From Chara braunii (lineage: Eukaryota; Streptophyta; Charophyceae; Charales; Characeae): a DNA stretch of 29,526 bases. The position numbers were made by a program, and so were the translations under genes. The stretch is from the NCBI GenBank assembly GCA_003427395.1, contig BFEA01000015.1, positions 547,797 through 577,322 on the forward strand. The letters are read 5' to 3'. Shown in pieces: positions 9,601 to 18,022 of this stretch. How positions within the stretch are numbered: position 1 is the stretch's first letter; each line of letters begins with the position of its first letter. Below the pieces are notes generated by a model. It was not told the origin of the DNA and ran no database searches. It was given only the letters and a program-made list of their open reading frames with translations.

Positions 9601-10733
9601 ACGTGAGAAGTTAAGAATAAAGTAAGTGATTAATTAGTTAATTATTTTTATAGAGATGGTAGGTATCTCATGATACCTTTCAGATTTTAGCTGAGATTTT
9701 CGAGTTTAAAGATAGGAATAATCAGAGATATTAGTTATGGATAATAATTTTGGTTAATATTTTGGTTGTTAATTAGATATGATTACAGATGATAGTCAGG
9801 ATAATATTCAGAGCTGATAAAAGTGACGATGAAGATGATTATAGTAATGATGAAGATACTAAAAATTTAAACTATCCATATTAAGAAATACAAGATTTTC
9901 GCCTCCTCCCCCTCATCTCTCTTTCTCCCTCTCCTAATGAAGCCCTCCCTCCTCCTTCCCTTCTTACTCTCTATTCCCTTCTTTTCTCACTATTTCTTTG
10001 ATCCCTACCATCCACCGTCTCCTCCCCCCACCTCTCTCTCCCGCGATACACTTCCTTTTCCGCCGCTCTAACCCTCACCAAATCATCCATTATGATAACA
10101 CTCATCCATTTTTGGTGCAAGCGAATCCAACGAATGAGACAACTATCGATTAGCACGGGAAAAAGGAGAGTGCACAAAAGATGATAAGTGAGGGAAGAAG
10201 GAAAAGGGCGAGAAAGTCAGAAAGAGATAGATAAGAAAGAAGATGTGATGTGACAAAGGAGATAATGATTGTATGTCCTGATGACGTTATTGATGATTCT
10301 ACCATTTGTAACCCGTTGCTGATGATATGGATGATGAAGAGAACAATGTATCAGCCCCATAGATAATGAAGACCTCTTGATTGTATGGCACGAAGACGAA
10401 GACAATCCACCGGTTGATGACAGAACGAGCTAAGAACCCCAATATCACTTCACTCCTTATCCCCCTCCACTCCTCCTCCCATCCCATGGGACACACTGTA
10501 CTCTTCTCCCTCTTGCTACGAGGCGACCTGCTCCACCAAAATGTGCAAGATGAAGAGCACAAATGATTCCTCCTGAAGCAAGACCTAGTAAAAAGCCTTA
10601 CCCCACCTCACACGGCATGCTAGCCCGTAGCATCACTCGTGAGAGGTACAAGACAGTGAGATGGCACTACAAATGCTTTCAAATGTTAGGAGATAGAGAG
10701 TTGAAGTGTTCACCCAACTTCTCCATTCTGCAA
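9601..10733. other. No gene seen
   Basis: A/T-rich DNA with GATGA-like runs (9780-9890 and 10230-10400) and a pyrimidine-rich block (9900-10060). Open frames are short and low in complexity on both strands. No RNA gene, repeat boundary or transposon protein was recognised. Confidence 0.5.
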
Positions 10734-11041
10734 TTCCCTGCATCGTCACGCGTCATCGCACAGCAGTGCCTGACATGGCCACGCATCCTCGCACAGCAGC
10801 GCCCAGCGTCACCGTGCGTTACCGCACAACACCACTTGGCATGACCGCGCGTCGTCGCACAGCAGCACCTGGCCTAGCTGCGCGTCGTCCTGCAGCAGCA
10901 CTGCGTCGTTGCGTAGCAGCGCCAACTCCCTGCATCGCCACATGTCATCGCACAACAACACTAGACATAGCCACGCGTCCTCGCACAACGGTGCCCAGCG
11001 TCGCCGTGCGTTACCGCACAGCAACACCTGGCATGACCGCA
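10734..11041. repeat. 33-bp minisatellite, about nine units
   Basis: Units of 33 bases, such as those starting CATGGCCACG (10776), CGTCACCGTG (10809) and CATGACCGCG (10842), share a TCGCACAGCAGC-like centre. A higher-order pattern is visible: the block 10737-10848 recurs with divergence at 10930-11041. Because 33 is a multiple of three, long frames stay open on both strands (10706-11065 plus, 10809-11150 minus). They encode 11-residue repeats such as THPRTAAPSVT. I see no family match and treat the frames as by-products. Confidence 0.75.
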
Positions 11042-11088
11042 CCGCGCCTGCCCGCTTCTCCGTAGCCCGTCGGCGAGATCGTGTCAGC

Positions 11089-11120
11089 GGGGCGCAGCGC
11101 TCCCGGTCGCGCTGCGCCCC
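11089..11120. other. Perfect 12-bp GC-rich inverted repeat
   Basis: GGGGCGCAGCGC (11089-11100) and GCGCTGCGCCCC (11109-11120) are perfect complements around an eight-base loop. The structure lies at the junction between the minisatellite and the LINE fragment and could mark a rearrangement point or a former insertion. Confidence 0.7.
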
Positions 11121-11124
11121 TCTG

Positions 11125-11610
11125 GCTGTTCTTCCGCTGAAGGTTTCCAAAGGTACCTAGCCCCTGCTTTCTTAATCTCCCAGAAGGCCTCATTCCCCAG
11201 CAAGTGGACCGACAGAGGGAACCATAAGATAAAAAAGGCAGCTGTGGATATCACTAAGGCTCTACCGAAAAAGGAGAGGTTTAAATTCCCGGCCAACTCA
11301 GGATCCTATCGATCACCTTATCCTGTGTACACGAAGAGTTCAATAGGTAGCCCATCTATGCCTGGGCATTTGCTTGCCTGTAGTTGGAAGGGATAGAGGC
11401 AGAGAGTCCCAGAAGGCCGACACCCTTGAGAGGTCTGAGTCGGCAGTCTCATGTGTGCGCCTGGATGTCACCATATCAGCGAAATAATGTCTGGCATACC
11501 TGCACATCGCCTCTGTATCTTTAACTATGGCACATTTCTATCAGCGGGGTGTGCCAATTCTCTCGAGACCGATTTTGACTGACTTAGGAGCTTGAAGGAT
11601 CTAAAATCTT
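11125..11610 (-). pseudogene. LINE ORF2 fragment lacking the RT core
   Basis: Translated on the minus strand, 11560-11360 reads EAMCRYARHYFADMVTSRR and SDLSRVSAFWDS. These match QMCQYAKDYFSDILTTRR and TDLREYSSFWNF of the LINE at 13849-16967. It then reads GIDGLPIELF (like GPDGLPIEF), and after about 11330 jumps to DKVIDRILS, LSFFGRALVISTAAFFILWF and VHLLGNEAFW. These correspond to EKVISRITK, SSLFGRSLLLTAAAF and VHLLGDKAY about 300 residues further on. So the catalytic RT segment is deleted. The sequence is also broken by at least two frameshifts and ends near 11125. The U6 copy sits directly upstream on the same strand. Confidence 0.75.
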
Positions 11611-11649
11611 TTCCTTTTTTCTCTGTGTCTTTTTTTTTTTTTTTTTTTC

Positions 11650-11749
11650 TGGACCATTTCTCGATTTATGCCTGTCATCCTTGTGCAGGGGCCATTTGCT
11701 AATCTTCATTCTCTGTATCGTTCCAATTTTAACCGATGTCCTGAAGGAC
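11650..11749 (-). ncRNA. U6: U6 snRNA copy, probably a retropseudogene fused to LINE sequence
   Basis: U6 is the catalytic-core spliceosomal RNA. On the minus strand this locus carries the 5' stem GTCCTTCAGGAC, then AAATTGGAACGATACAGAGA, AGATTAGCA, TGGCCCCTGCACAAGGATGA and the end ATCGAGAAATGGTCCA, in U6 order and about U6 length. It has a four-base insertion before AGATTAGCA (ATGA) and an extra AA before TGGCCCC, so it has diverged from the near-invariant sequence. It ends in CAG plus a run of about 18 A instead of the usual T-rich terminator, and leads into the LINE fragment on the same strand. No convincing U6 promoter was seen upstream. Confidence 0.85.
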
Positions 11750-11764
11750 CTCTCTTTATTTTTT

Positions 11765-12002
11765 GAAAAGACAATAAAGTGGACATCTCAGCAGAGGCTC
11801 CCGCTGCAGCTAAAATGTGCAACTTAAAAAAAAAAAGAAAAAAAAGTGCGACTTATAATGCCACCCATTTTCGTCTGGAAGACAGACTGAGTGTCACCTA
11901 CATAAACTGAAAATAGTTCTGGTGACTCCTTCGTGACATCTAGCCTGAGAGGAATGACTTGTGCTTTTCGACCATCAGCTTCATCAGCACCATTCCATGA
12001 CC
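11765..12002. repeat. Dispersed repeat, copy A
   Basis: This is similar, in the same orientation, to 25918-26130. Shared stretches include GCTGCAGCT with TGCAACTT, GTCTGGAAGAC, GACATAAA/TACATAAA, a TTCGYGAxATCTAG block and CATCAGCACCATT. It carries a short internal A-rich insertion (11826-11846). On the minus strand some segments read open (VIPLRLDVTKESPELFSVYV), so it could come from an exon or a retroelement, but I do not recognise a family. Confidence 0.6.
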
Positions 12003-12080
12003 TTTTTTTTTATTATCTGGACCCTTTTTTTCTTTAAATTAAATTCGTTATTTTCAAAAAAAATTCCACTTTTCTTTTTT

Positions 12081-12119
12081 CAATTTGGACCTTTTCTCGA
12101 TTGATGTGCCTCTTCCTCT
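12081..12119 (-). ncRNA. U6: 3' part of a second, interrupted U6 snRNA copy
   Basis: On the minus strand this reads AGAGGAAGAGGCACATC, AATCGAGAAAAGGTCCAAATTG. It resembles the U6 3' end (AAGGATGACACGC, then AAATCGAGAAATGGTCCAAATT). Its 5' half lies at 13139-13188, on the far side of the element at 12120-13138. Confidence 0.65.
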
Positions 12120-13138
12120 GGGGCGAGGTCCCACTAGCAACGGGATAGGATCGAAACGAGTTTGTGGGGCAGTTGAGTGACCCAAATCCTGCCGTGCGGT
12201 ACTCGTGATCCCACGGTCAGTATTTTACATGTATTACCCGAAAAAGTAAGGAGATCTTTGTTCCCCTCCTCCTCTCCTTAACACTGGGCATGCCAAATGC
12301 AAAGAAAGCTTCCCGCCAGAATCTTTTCAATCGGTTGGGGGTGCGGCCAACCCCGAGCGAGGATGAAGTCGGCCTTAGAGGCTCGCAACACAGGCTGTCG
12401 AATGTCGAAAATTTTCGACAGGTATTTCACAGTCGGGCGGTCGACAATTTCCCCCCCTTCACCACACAGGCTGTCAAGGGGCAAGGTTTTTGGTTAATTG
12501 ACAGGCGGACGGGTTTCACGGAAGTTGATGGAACAGTCCCTGACAACGCAAATTCGAACGCAATTTTCGAAAGGTCGGCGGGCCACTGTCGAATTTCCGT
12601 CACCTGCAGGCTGGTGGAAACGGTTGCTGGAGGGCGGCTGTCGAAAGGACCATTCTGACACCTGTCGAAAGTTTTTTGAGTCGCAATTCTTCGAAAGTCT
12701 GTGTGGCGATGCAAAATTGTCGAAAACCTGGTTTTTGACAGCCTGTGTGGCGAGCCTCTTAGGCCCACTGGATAGAAGATTCTCAGTATTTTACTTGCTG
12801 TTGTGCAATTATCTCATTGGGTGGAGCCCTCCTTCAATCACGGAGTATGTGGAGGGTGTCAGGATCAGTGCTGACAGAAGTCAAGTTTATTCCAGAAAAT
12901 GTGGCGGTTACTGTGTTCACTGTTGTTGCAACCACCACCAACAGATCATTCGTGATCTGATGGCTGGGAAGCACTCTGCCATGATTTCTGGTGGGAGGTC
13001 TCTGTTTTTTTTGTTTTTTTTTGCCTTTCTCCTGTTTTCTCAGCCCAGAAATCCGTAATGAACCTGTCAGGCCGCTGCCACTCAGTGTCACACTGGATCG
13101 GCCACACTCCTATCCGACTGCTAGTGGGACCTCGCCCC
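12120..13138. mobile_element. 1-kb element with long terminal inverted repeats inserted in a U6 copy
   Basis: GGGGCGAGGTCCCACTAGCA at 12120-12139 is perfectly inverted at 13119-13138. After a three-base mismatch the pairing continues with GGATAGGA (12143-12150 against 13108-13115), so the terminal inverted repeats reach about 31 bp. The two outer flanks join as the two halves of a U6 snRNA copy, which supports insertion. No transposase is present, so it would be non-autonomous. A clear target-site duplication was not found. It contains the foldback element at 12371-12765. Confidence 0.65.
12371..12765. mobile_element. 395-bp foldback element with terminal and internal inverted repeats
   Basis: GGCCTTAGAGGCTCGC followed by AACACAGGCTGTCGA (12371-12401) pairs with 12735-12765 at 28 of 31 positions. 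The core ACACAGGCTGTC also recurs inside at 12464-12475, and an inverted relative, GTCTGTGTGGCGATGC, lies at 12698-12713. A perfect 18-base palindrome, TGTCGAAAATTTTCGACA, is at 12403-12420, and GTCGAAA-type motifs recur throughout. No coding capacity or obvious target-site duplication was seen. The layout suggests a MITE or foldback transposon. Confidence 0.65.
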
Positions 13139-13188
13139 TGCTAATCTTCTTTGTATCATTCCAATTTCAACTGCTGTCGTGAAGGTCC
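13139..13188 (-). ncRNA. U6: 5' part of the interrupted U6 snRNA copy
   Basis: On the minus strand it reads GGACCTTCACGACAGCAG, TTGAAATTGGAATGATAC and AAAGAAGATTAGCA. These match the U6 5' region (GTCCCTTC.GGACA, AAATTGGAACGATACAGAGA, AGATTAGCA). A second partial copy of the 5' start (GGACCTTCACGA, from CGTGAAGGTCC) lies at about 13238-13248. The 3' half is at 12081-12119. Confidence 0.75.
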
Positions 13189-13277
13189 GATGGACACTGC
13201 AGAATGTCTTGTTTGATTGTTAGACAACAACGAATGCTCGTGAAGGTCCAATGGAAAAAAAAAGCAGTAGCACAATT

Positions 13278-13848
13278 CTTTTTTTTATTTTTATTTTTTT
13301 TTATTAATAACGGGCCCAGTGCCCAAGGCTTATATTATCAAAGCAAATTGAGGCCGGGGTCCTCACAGTCTACTCGGAAAAGAGAACTTCTGGGAGCATT
13401 ACCCAGTTTCGCTTCAAAAAATAACTCTCTACTGCCTAACATCAATCACAATTGTTGAATCTTATGCATAAGACCTCTCAGCCCGTAGGCTGTCAGAAAT
13501 TAGTGAGCTGCTAGCCTTGTTGCTAAGAATCTCATGTGGAGTTTAAACCTATGTGCTACAGCGTCTATAGCTGGAGCCTGTTACTGTCTCAGTTGCCCAG
13601 TAAGGATAGCGCCTAGTCCTGCCTAAAATTCATCTTGAGAAAACTTTATTCTGTCCAAAAGCTGGGAACCGGGCCCAGCATCCCCTTGGTGGGCCGAGTC
13701 GCAGAGAAAGTGGGGGGGCATGTAAGTGCCAAAGGGAGGGGGCAATATCCCAGCGAGCTGAGACCCCGCTGGGATTGGGGAGGGTTTTATGTAGGTTTCT
13801 GAGTTAGCCACAGGGAGAGTTCAAGTCTCCCATTGGTACCAGGCTTGA
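13278..13848 (-). other. 3' untranslated region and A tail of the LINE
   Basis: On the minus strand this follows the ORF2 stop. It contains a stem-loop core, GCTGGG/CCCAGC (plus positions 13661-13666 and 13674-13679), and near the tail AATATAAGCCTTGGGCA and CTGGGCCCG. The AATATAAGC motif also occurs just before the poly(A) of the retroposon at 26592-28336 (there followed by TTTGTGCA). Sharing of 3' ends suggests that this LINE, or a relative, mobilised the retroposon. Confidence 0.5.
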
Positions 13849-16800
13849 CTAGAGATGTCGGCATGTTGCACGAATTATAGCCTTAAGTTGCACATCAGCA
13901 CAGCGCTCTTGTCGGAAGGCATGCGAGTTCCTTTCACCCCAGATGGTCGACATCAGAATGCCCCTGAAGGTTTGTGCCACATAGCAGGCCGCTGAGTCGC
14001 CCTTATTGGCAGTTGGAGGAATGCCAGACAGGATGAATTCGTCCGACCACTCGAAGGAAGCCCATGGGAGCTTCGACCAGTGTCCACGCCACTAAGCCCA
14101 GATTCGTTTTGAGAAAGGACAATCCACCCAGAGATGTCGGTTAGTTTCCCAGGCCCATTGACAGCGCGTGCAGCTTGTAGAGACTTCCATACCTCTCCCT
14201 GCCAGAAAAGCAGCGGAGGCAATCACCAGCAGGGACTGTTGCCACAGTAGACTCCCCAGTTTAACGGAGGGTAGAGATTTAAGCAGTTGCCAATGTTTAA
14301 CCTGTGTGTTCTTCTCATAGGTGATAAGTGACTGTTCCTGTCTGCGTTTGCTCAGCAGTTCGAAAGGGCTGTTAGGTGATTTTTCCCTGAGGAGAGCTGT
14401 GCCCAATTTGGAAGTGTACCGATGCATTGGGATCTCAGTCTGTTCTTGATGAACCGAGGTACGCCAGTGCCACCTCGTGGGGTCTAGTTTGAGTTCCGCC
14501 AGAGGAGTACCTCTGAACTTGACTAATGGGTGGGCTATACCATGTTGATCTGGATTCGGATCAACTTTGCATTCTATCAATGGCAGGTTCCGGGAGGGAG
14601 ATACCTCAGAGTCAAAACGGAGGGGGAAATCATCCGTTGCCCCACATTCTGCAGTCCAGGTCTGAAGGAGGGGGTTGTCCTGAGCAGACCCTTGGATTAG
14701 TCTGTAGTAGATCTGCTTTGTGTTATCCCCACGAGGGCGGTACCATCTGTCCATTTCCATTTGTTGGCCTGACCCTAGGAGGTCTTGCCAATGGGTTGGG
14801 ATGGCACCCAGCAGTCTGCGCAATTTCACTCCTGCATCTCTCAGGTAAGGAAAACGGCTCCTCAGGTCTTTTTCTGTCAGCCAATCTGAATTATCAGTGT
14901 TCCTGATGTCTTTGATACGCAAGATTCCTCTTTCAATCCATCTACGTGCGAATAAGCCGGGTTTATCAGCTGCAGAGAAAGGATCTCCTTTCTCGTCCAC
15001 GATGAATTTGTTTTCGAAAAGGAGTTCTTCTAATACCTCTACCTTGGAGGCTGGTCCTGTATGAACTGTTGGCTTTAGCTTCTTCCATGCAAAAAGGACT
15101 GCACTCCAGAACTTAGATTTCGGGCGACGGCTGGCGAATGAGTCCAGCATGAGGCAGCGCCATGTGTCAGCGTGGTTACTCAGATTCCATTCTCTTCCCA
15201 GGATGTATTCTCCCATTGCAATCCAAAATTTGTCGGAGGTTTCTGAGAGGGCTCGAATTGGCCATCTGGCCAGTAGGGCCAAATTCTGCCGTCTCGGGTC
15301 CAAAATGCCCAGTCCGCCTTCATGCTTGGGGAAGGTCACTGCTTCCCAGGCTACTTTGGCTAGGTAGCCCTGGTCCTCTGTTGCTGTCGGTTTCCACACT
15401 GTCTTCCTAGCCTTGGCTTTGATAGACCTGTATGCTTTGTCTCCCAACAGGTGGACAGTAAGACGAACCAGAGGGTTGAGAATGCGGCTGCGGTTAAAAG
15501 GAGGGATCTGCCAAACAGAGATGAGAGGTACGGGCGGTTCCACTTGGTGATACGCGAGATTACTTTCTCTTCTAGTAACTGGTCCTGAAAGTCCGAGCAG
15601 TCTGTGACCGCTACTTGGACCCCTAAGAAACGCTCGGACGAGTCTCCTGGAATGGATTTCATGCCCCAATCCACACACAGCTGAAAGGGAGGGGGCAACA
15701 GGTATGAGGTTTTAGACCAGTTAACCGAACCCTCCGATAGTTCACAGTATGTAGCTAGAACATTCTGCACTTCGGTCAGCACGCTCAGGACGTTTTCCAC
15801 ACAAACTGTGAGGTCGTCAGCAATAGCTCCTATTTTCCATTCGAGGCCCCTGCTGATCCTGAGGCCCGATATTCGAGGGTTGTGTCTGAAGTTGTCCAAC
15901 AGAACTTCGAGGTGAACAACGAAAACCAAGGGGGCCAGTGGGCAACCCTGACGCAGCGATCTAGTGAGGCGGAATGAGTCGGATCTTTGGCCATTAACCA
16001 TAACTGCTGTGGTCGCTCTGGAGTACATTGCTTGCACCCAGGCGCAGATGTTCGGACCAAAACGCATGTGTCGCAGGGTGGTTTGTACGAAAGTCCAGCC
16101 TACCTTGTCGTAGGCTTTCTCCATGTCGAGGAGGATAACAGCAATGTCTCTTCTCTCTTTGACTATAATTTCGATAGCCTGCAAAGTGGTAACTATGTTG
16201 TCGTGGATAGATCGGCCTTTCACAAAGGCTCCTTGTTCCTGGCCTGTTAGGATAGGCAGGTGGTTCGCCAGTCTGAGGGCAATAGCCTTAGCTAATAACT
16301 TGTAGGCGGCATTCAACAGTGAGATAGGCCGCCAGTTACGTATGTCTTTTTTGCTGCCCTTTTTGTAGAGTAAAGAGATCACTCCAGCGACCATTGAACT
16401 GGGGAGGGGTTGCCCTTCAAGAACCTTGTTGAAGATCTCCGAAAGTGCTGGACCAAAGAAAATCCAAAGAGCTATGATGAACTCGATTGGCAGTCCATCC
16501 GGGCCTGGGGCTTTACCCTTGGCCATCGCATGAGCCGCCACTTCGAGTTCTTCTACAGTGAGAGGCCTGTCCAAGTCTAGGATCGCGTGTAGTGGAAGAT
16601 GTCTACCGGAGAAATTCCAGAAACTGGAATATTCTCTTAGGTCCGTGTCTGGGGCGTCATAGGGACGGCGAGTAGTAAGTATATCACTAAAGTAATCTTT
16701 AGCATATTGGCACATTTGGACCAACGTTTTGGCGATGGGAGCCGTCAGCGAAAAGGGGTGTTCAAGTTCCTTCATGAGCGGTTTTGCCACTGATTCCATC

Positions 16801-16967
16801 AAGGCTCGAAAGGACTCTTTAGTCATTCTATCATAGTGGGTCATGCCTTTAATCCGCAACCATTCTTTGTGCTGTCCCTCGGCCTTGATTTCTTGTACCT
16901 CCAGGTTCTGGAGGGCCTTACTCCGTTTCTGCAGCCAGTAACGGTCGTAGCACATTTCTCTTGTCAA
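13849..16967 (-). pseudogene. LINE ORF2: reverse transcriptase and zinc-binding C-terminus
   Basis: ORF2 would copy its own RNA at a nicked target. The frame from 16967 gives GKAPGPDGLPIEFI, GVISLLYKKGSKKDIRNWRP, ISLLNAAYKLLAKA, QGAFVKGRSIHDN, LLDMEKAYDKV, SLRQGCPLAPLVF and the catalytic IADDLTV (ADD at about 15813-15821). These are L1-clade RT blocks in order. A one-base shift near 15465 moves into a second frame (VHLLGDKAY, then WEAVTFPKHEGGLGI). It ends with the zf-RVT motif CTRC...H-x4-C at 14119-14172. A TAG at 14092 interrupts it, and the frame then runs on to a final stop at 13849-13851. The start is not a real initiator because the 5' part is missing. Confidence 0.9.
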
Positions 16968-16997
16968 GCGACCACGGGAACATTCCGAAAATTTTGT

Positions 16998-17515
16998 CTA
17001 CCTTCTTCGGTCATAATAGCTGTATTTATACATTCGTCATAGTAGCTATATTTAGACTGAAACATACCCCAGCGGCTATAATGACCACGTGTTGTATTGG
17101 GGGGAAGAAGGCAGGAAGCCATAATGTCCACTGACCCTCTTTACCCACACCCAAAATAATATGTCGTAAACCATGACTACTTCCCAGGCACTTCGCTCCG
17201 AGGCTGGAAACGTGCTGCACGCCAAAAGAAAACGACTGTCACAGTTGTGGGCCTCCTTTTCGCTGCCCCCACCAGCCATTTTGCTCCGGCGGCTGAGTCC
17301 CAGCAGCACGCAAGCCGCAGCCTCAAAAAACTGGTTGGAACTTGGGAAACCTCCTACTGGAGGGGTCCAATCCCAGGCAAGCGGTATTTGGTATCACGGT
17401 ACTATCACCCTCCAGCTGAGCCCCTGTTCAACTAACACCACTATAATTTCAGTATTTTACTATTTTGGTTTCTAACAGGAGCCAACCTCTGACACTAACC
17501 TGCAGGCCCAGTCCA
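16998..17515. other. No gene seen; one dispersed repeat
   Basis: Contains a short CATAATAGCTGTATTTATA / CATAGTAGCTATATTTA direct repeat (about 17009-17058) and the dispersed repeat at 17407-17471. Open frames are short and unrecognised. Confidence 0.5.
17407..17471. repeat. Dispersed repeat, uninterrupted copy (empty site)
   Basis: CCTCCAG-TGAGCC, CTGTTCAAC-AACACCAC, CAGTATTTTA and ATTTTGGTTTCT occur here without interruption. The same order is found at 26491-26591, but there it is broken by a T-rich insertion and by the 1.74-kb retroposon. So this copy serves as an empty-site paralogue for both. Confidence 0.6.
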
Positions 17516-17819
17516 GGACTTGGTTGCAGAGACTGGGATCCGCAGGCTGGCCCCCGTATGCCTGTCAGTGATCCTGCCAGCGAAAACAAAATCTACATTC
17601 CACAGTTCCCCATGTGACTGTGCCCATTTTTTTTCTTAACCCCTTTCTTTTCCCAATGACAACCTGGGACTTAGTTGCAGAGACTGGGATCTGCAGGCTG
17701 GCCCCCGTATGCCTGTCAGTGATCCTGCCAGCAAAAACAAAATCTACATTCCACAGTTCCCCATGTGACTGTGCCCATTTTTTTTTTTAACCCCTTTCTT
17801 TTCCCAATGAGAACCTGGT
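17516..17819. repeat. 151-bp tandem duplication
   Basis: Unit 1 (17516-17666) and unit 2 (17667-17819) are nearly identical. I see about five differences: G/A in TTGGTTG/TTAGTTG, C/T in ATCCGCAG/ATCTGCAG, G/A in CAGCGAAA/CAGCAAAA, one change in the T run, and C/G in AATGACA/AATGAGA. Two of these fit methyl-CpG decay. It lies upstream of element 2 and may be part of its leader or LTR. Confidence 0.85.
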
Positions 17820-17867
17820 GACCGTCCCCTCATTTTGCTTGTGCTATTACTAATGATGTTATTTTCA

Positions 17868-17925
17868 TGGGACGCTGGACCCGGTTCCCGGCAGGTGATG
17901 CTCCCGACCAATTGATGGCGCGGGT
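17868..17925 (+). repeat. Stem-loop repeat core, copy b
   Basis: GGGACGCTGGACCCGGTT is followed by CCCGGCAGGTGATGCTCCC and GACCAATTGATGG. It shares order and sequence with copies at 28351-28411 and 28861-28920. The stem GCTGG (17874-17878) pairs with CCGGC (17888-17892). Confidence 0.65.
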
Positions 17926-18022
17926 TTGCTTTGTAAGAATGCTATCAATTGATTCAGGCCTAAAAGTAGGCTATCATGTAGGGGCGACGGTCGCACAGAC
18001 CGTGAGTCAGTCCGGTGGCGTC

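Larger units (their letters stand above)
13278..16997 (-). mobile_element. L1-like LINE, 5'-truncated
   Basis: The minus strand carries an ORF2 with RT and C-terminal zinc region (13849-16967), a 3' untranslated part and an A-rich tail (T-rich on the plus strand, 13278-13305). The endonuclease domain and ORF1 are absent: a TAG lies in frame at 16998-17000 and the sequence upstream is unrelated. 5' truncation is typical of LINE target-primed reverse transcription. A target-site duplication could not be recognised. Confidence 0.8.

Noticed and set aside
10734-11041. CRISPR array
   Set aside because: The units are contiguous and diverged, with no spacers between conserved repeats, and the DNA is eukaryotic.
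10706-11150. Protein-coding gene from the 33-bp repeats
   Set aside because: The openness on both strands follows from the repeat length; there is no flanking gene structure.
12290-12768. Open frames over the foldback element on both strands
   Set aside because: They mirror each other because of the inverted repeats and show no protein family.
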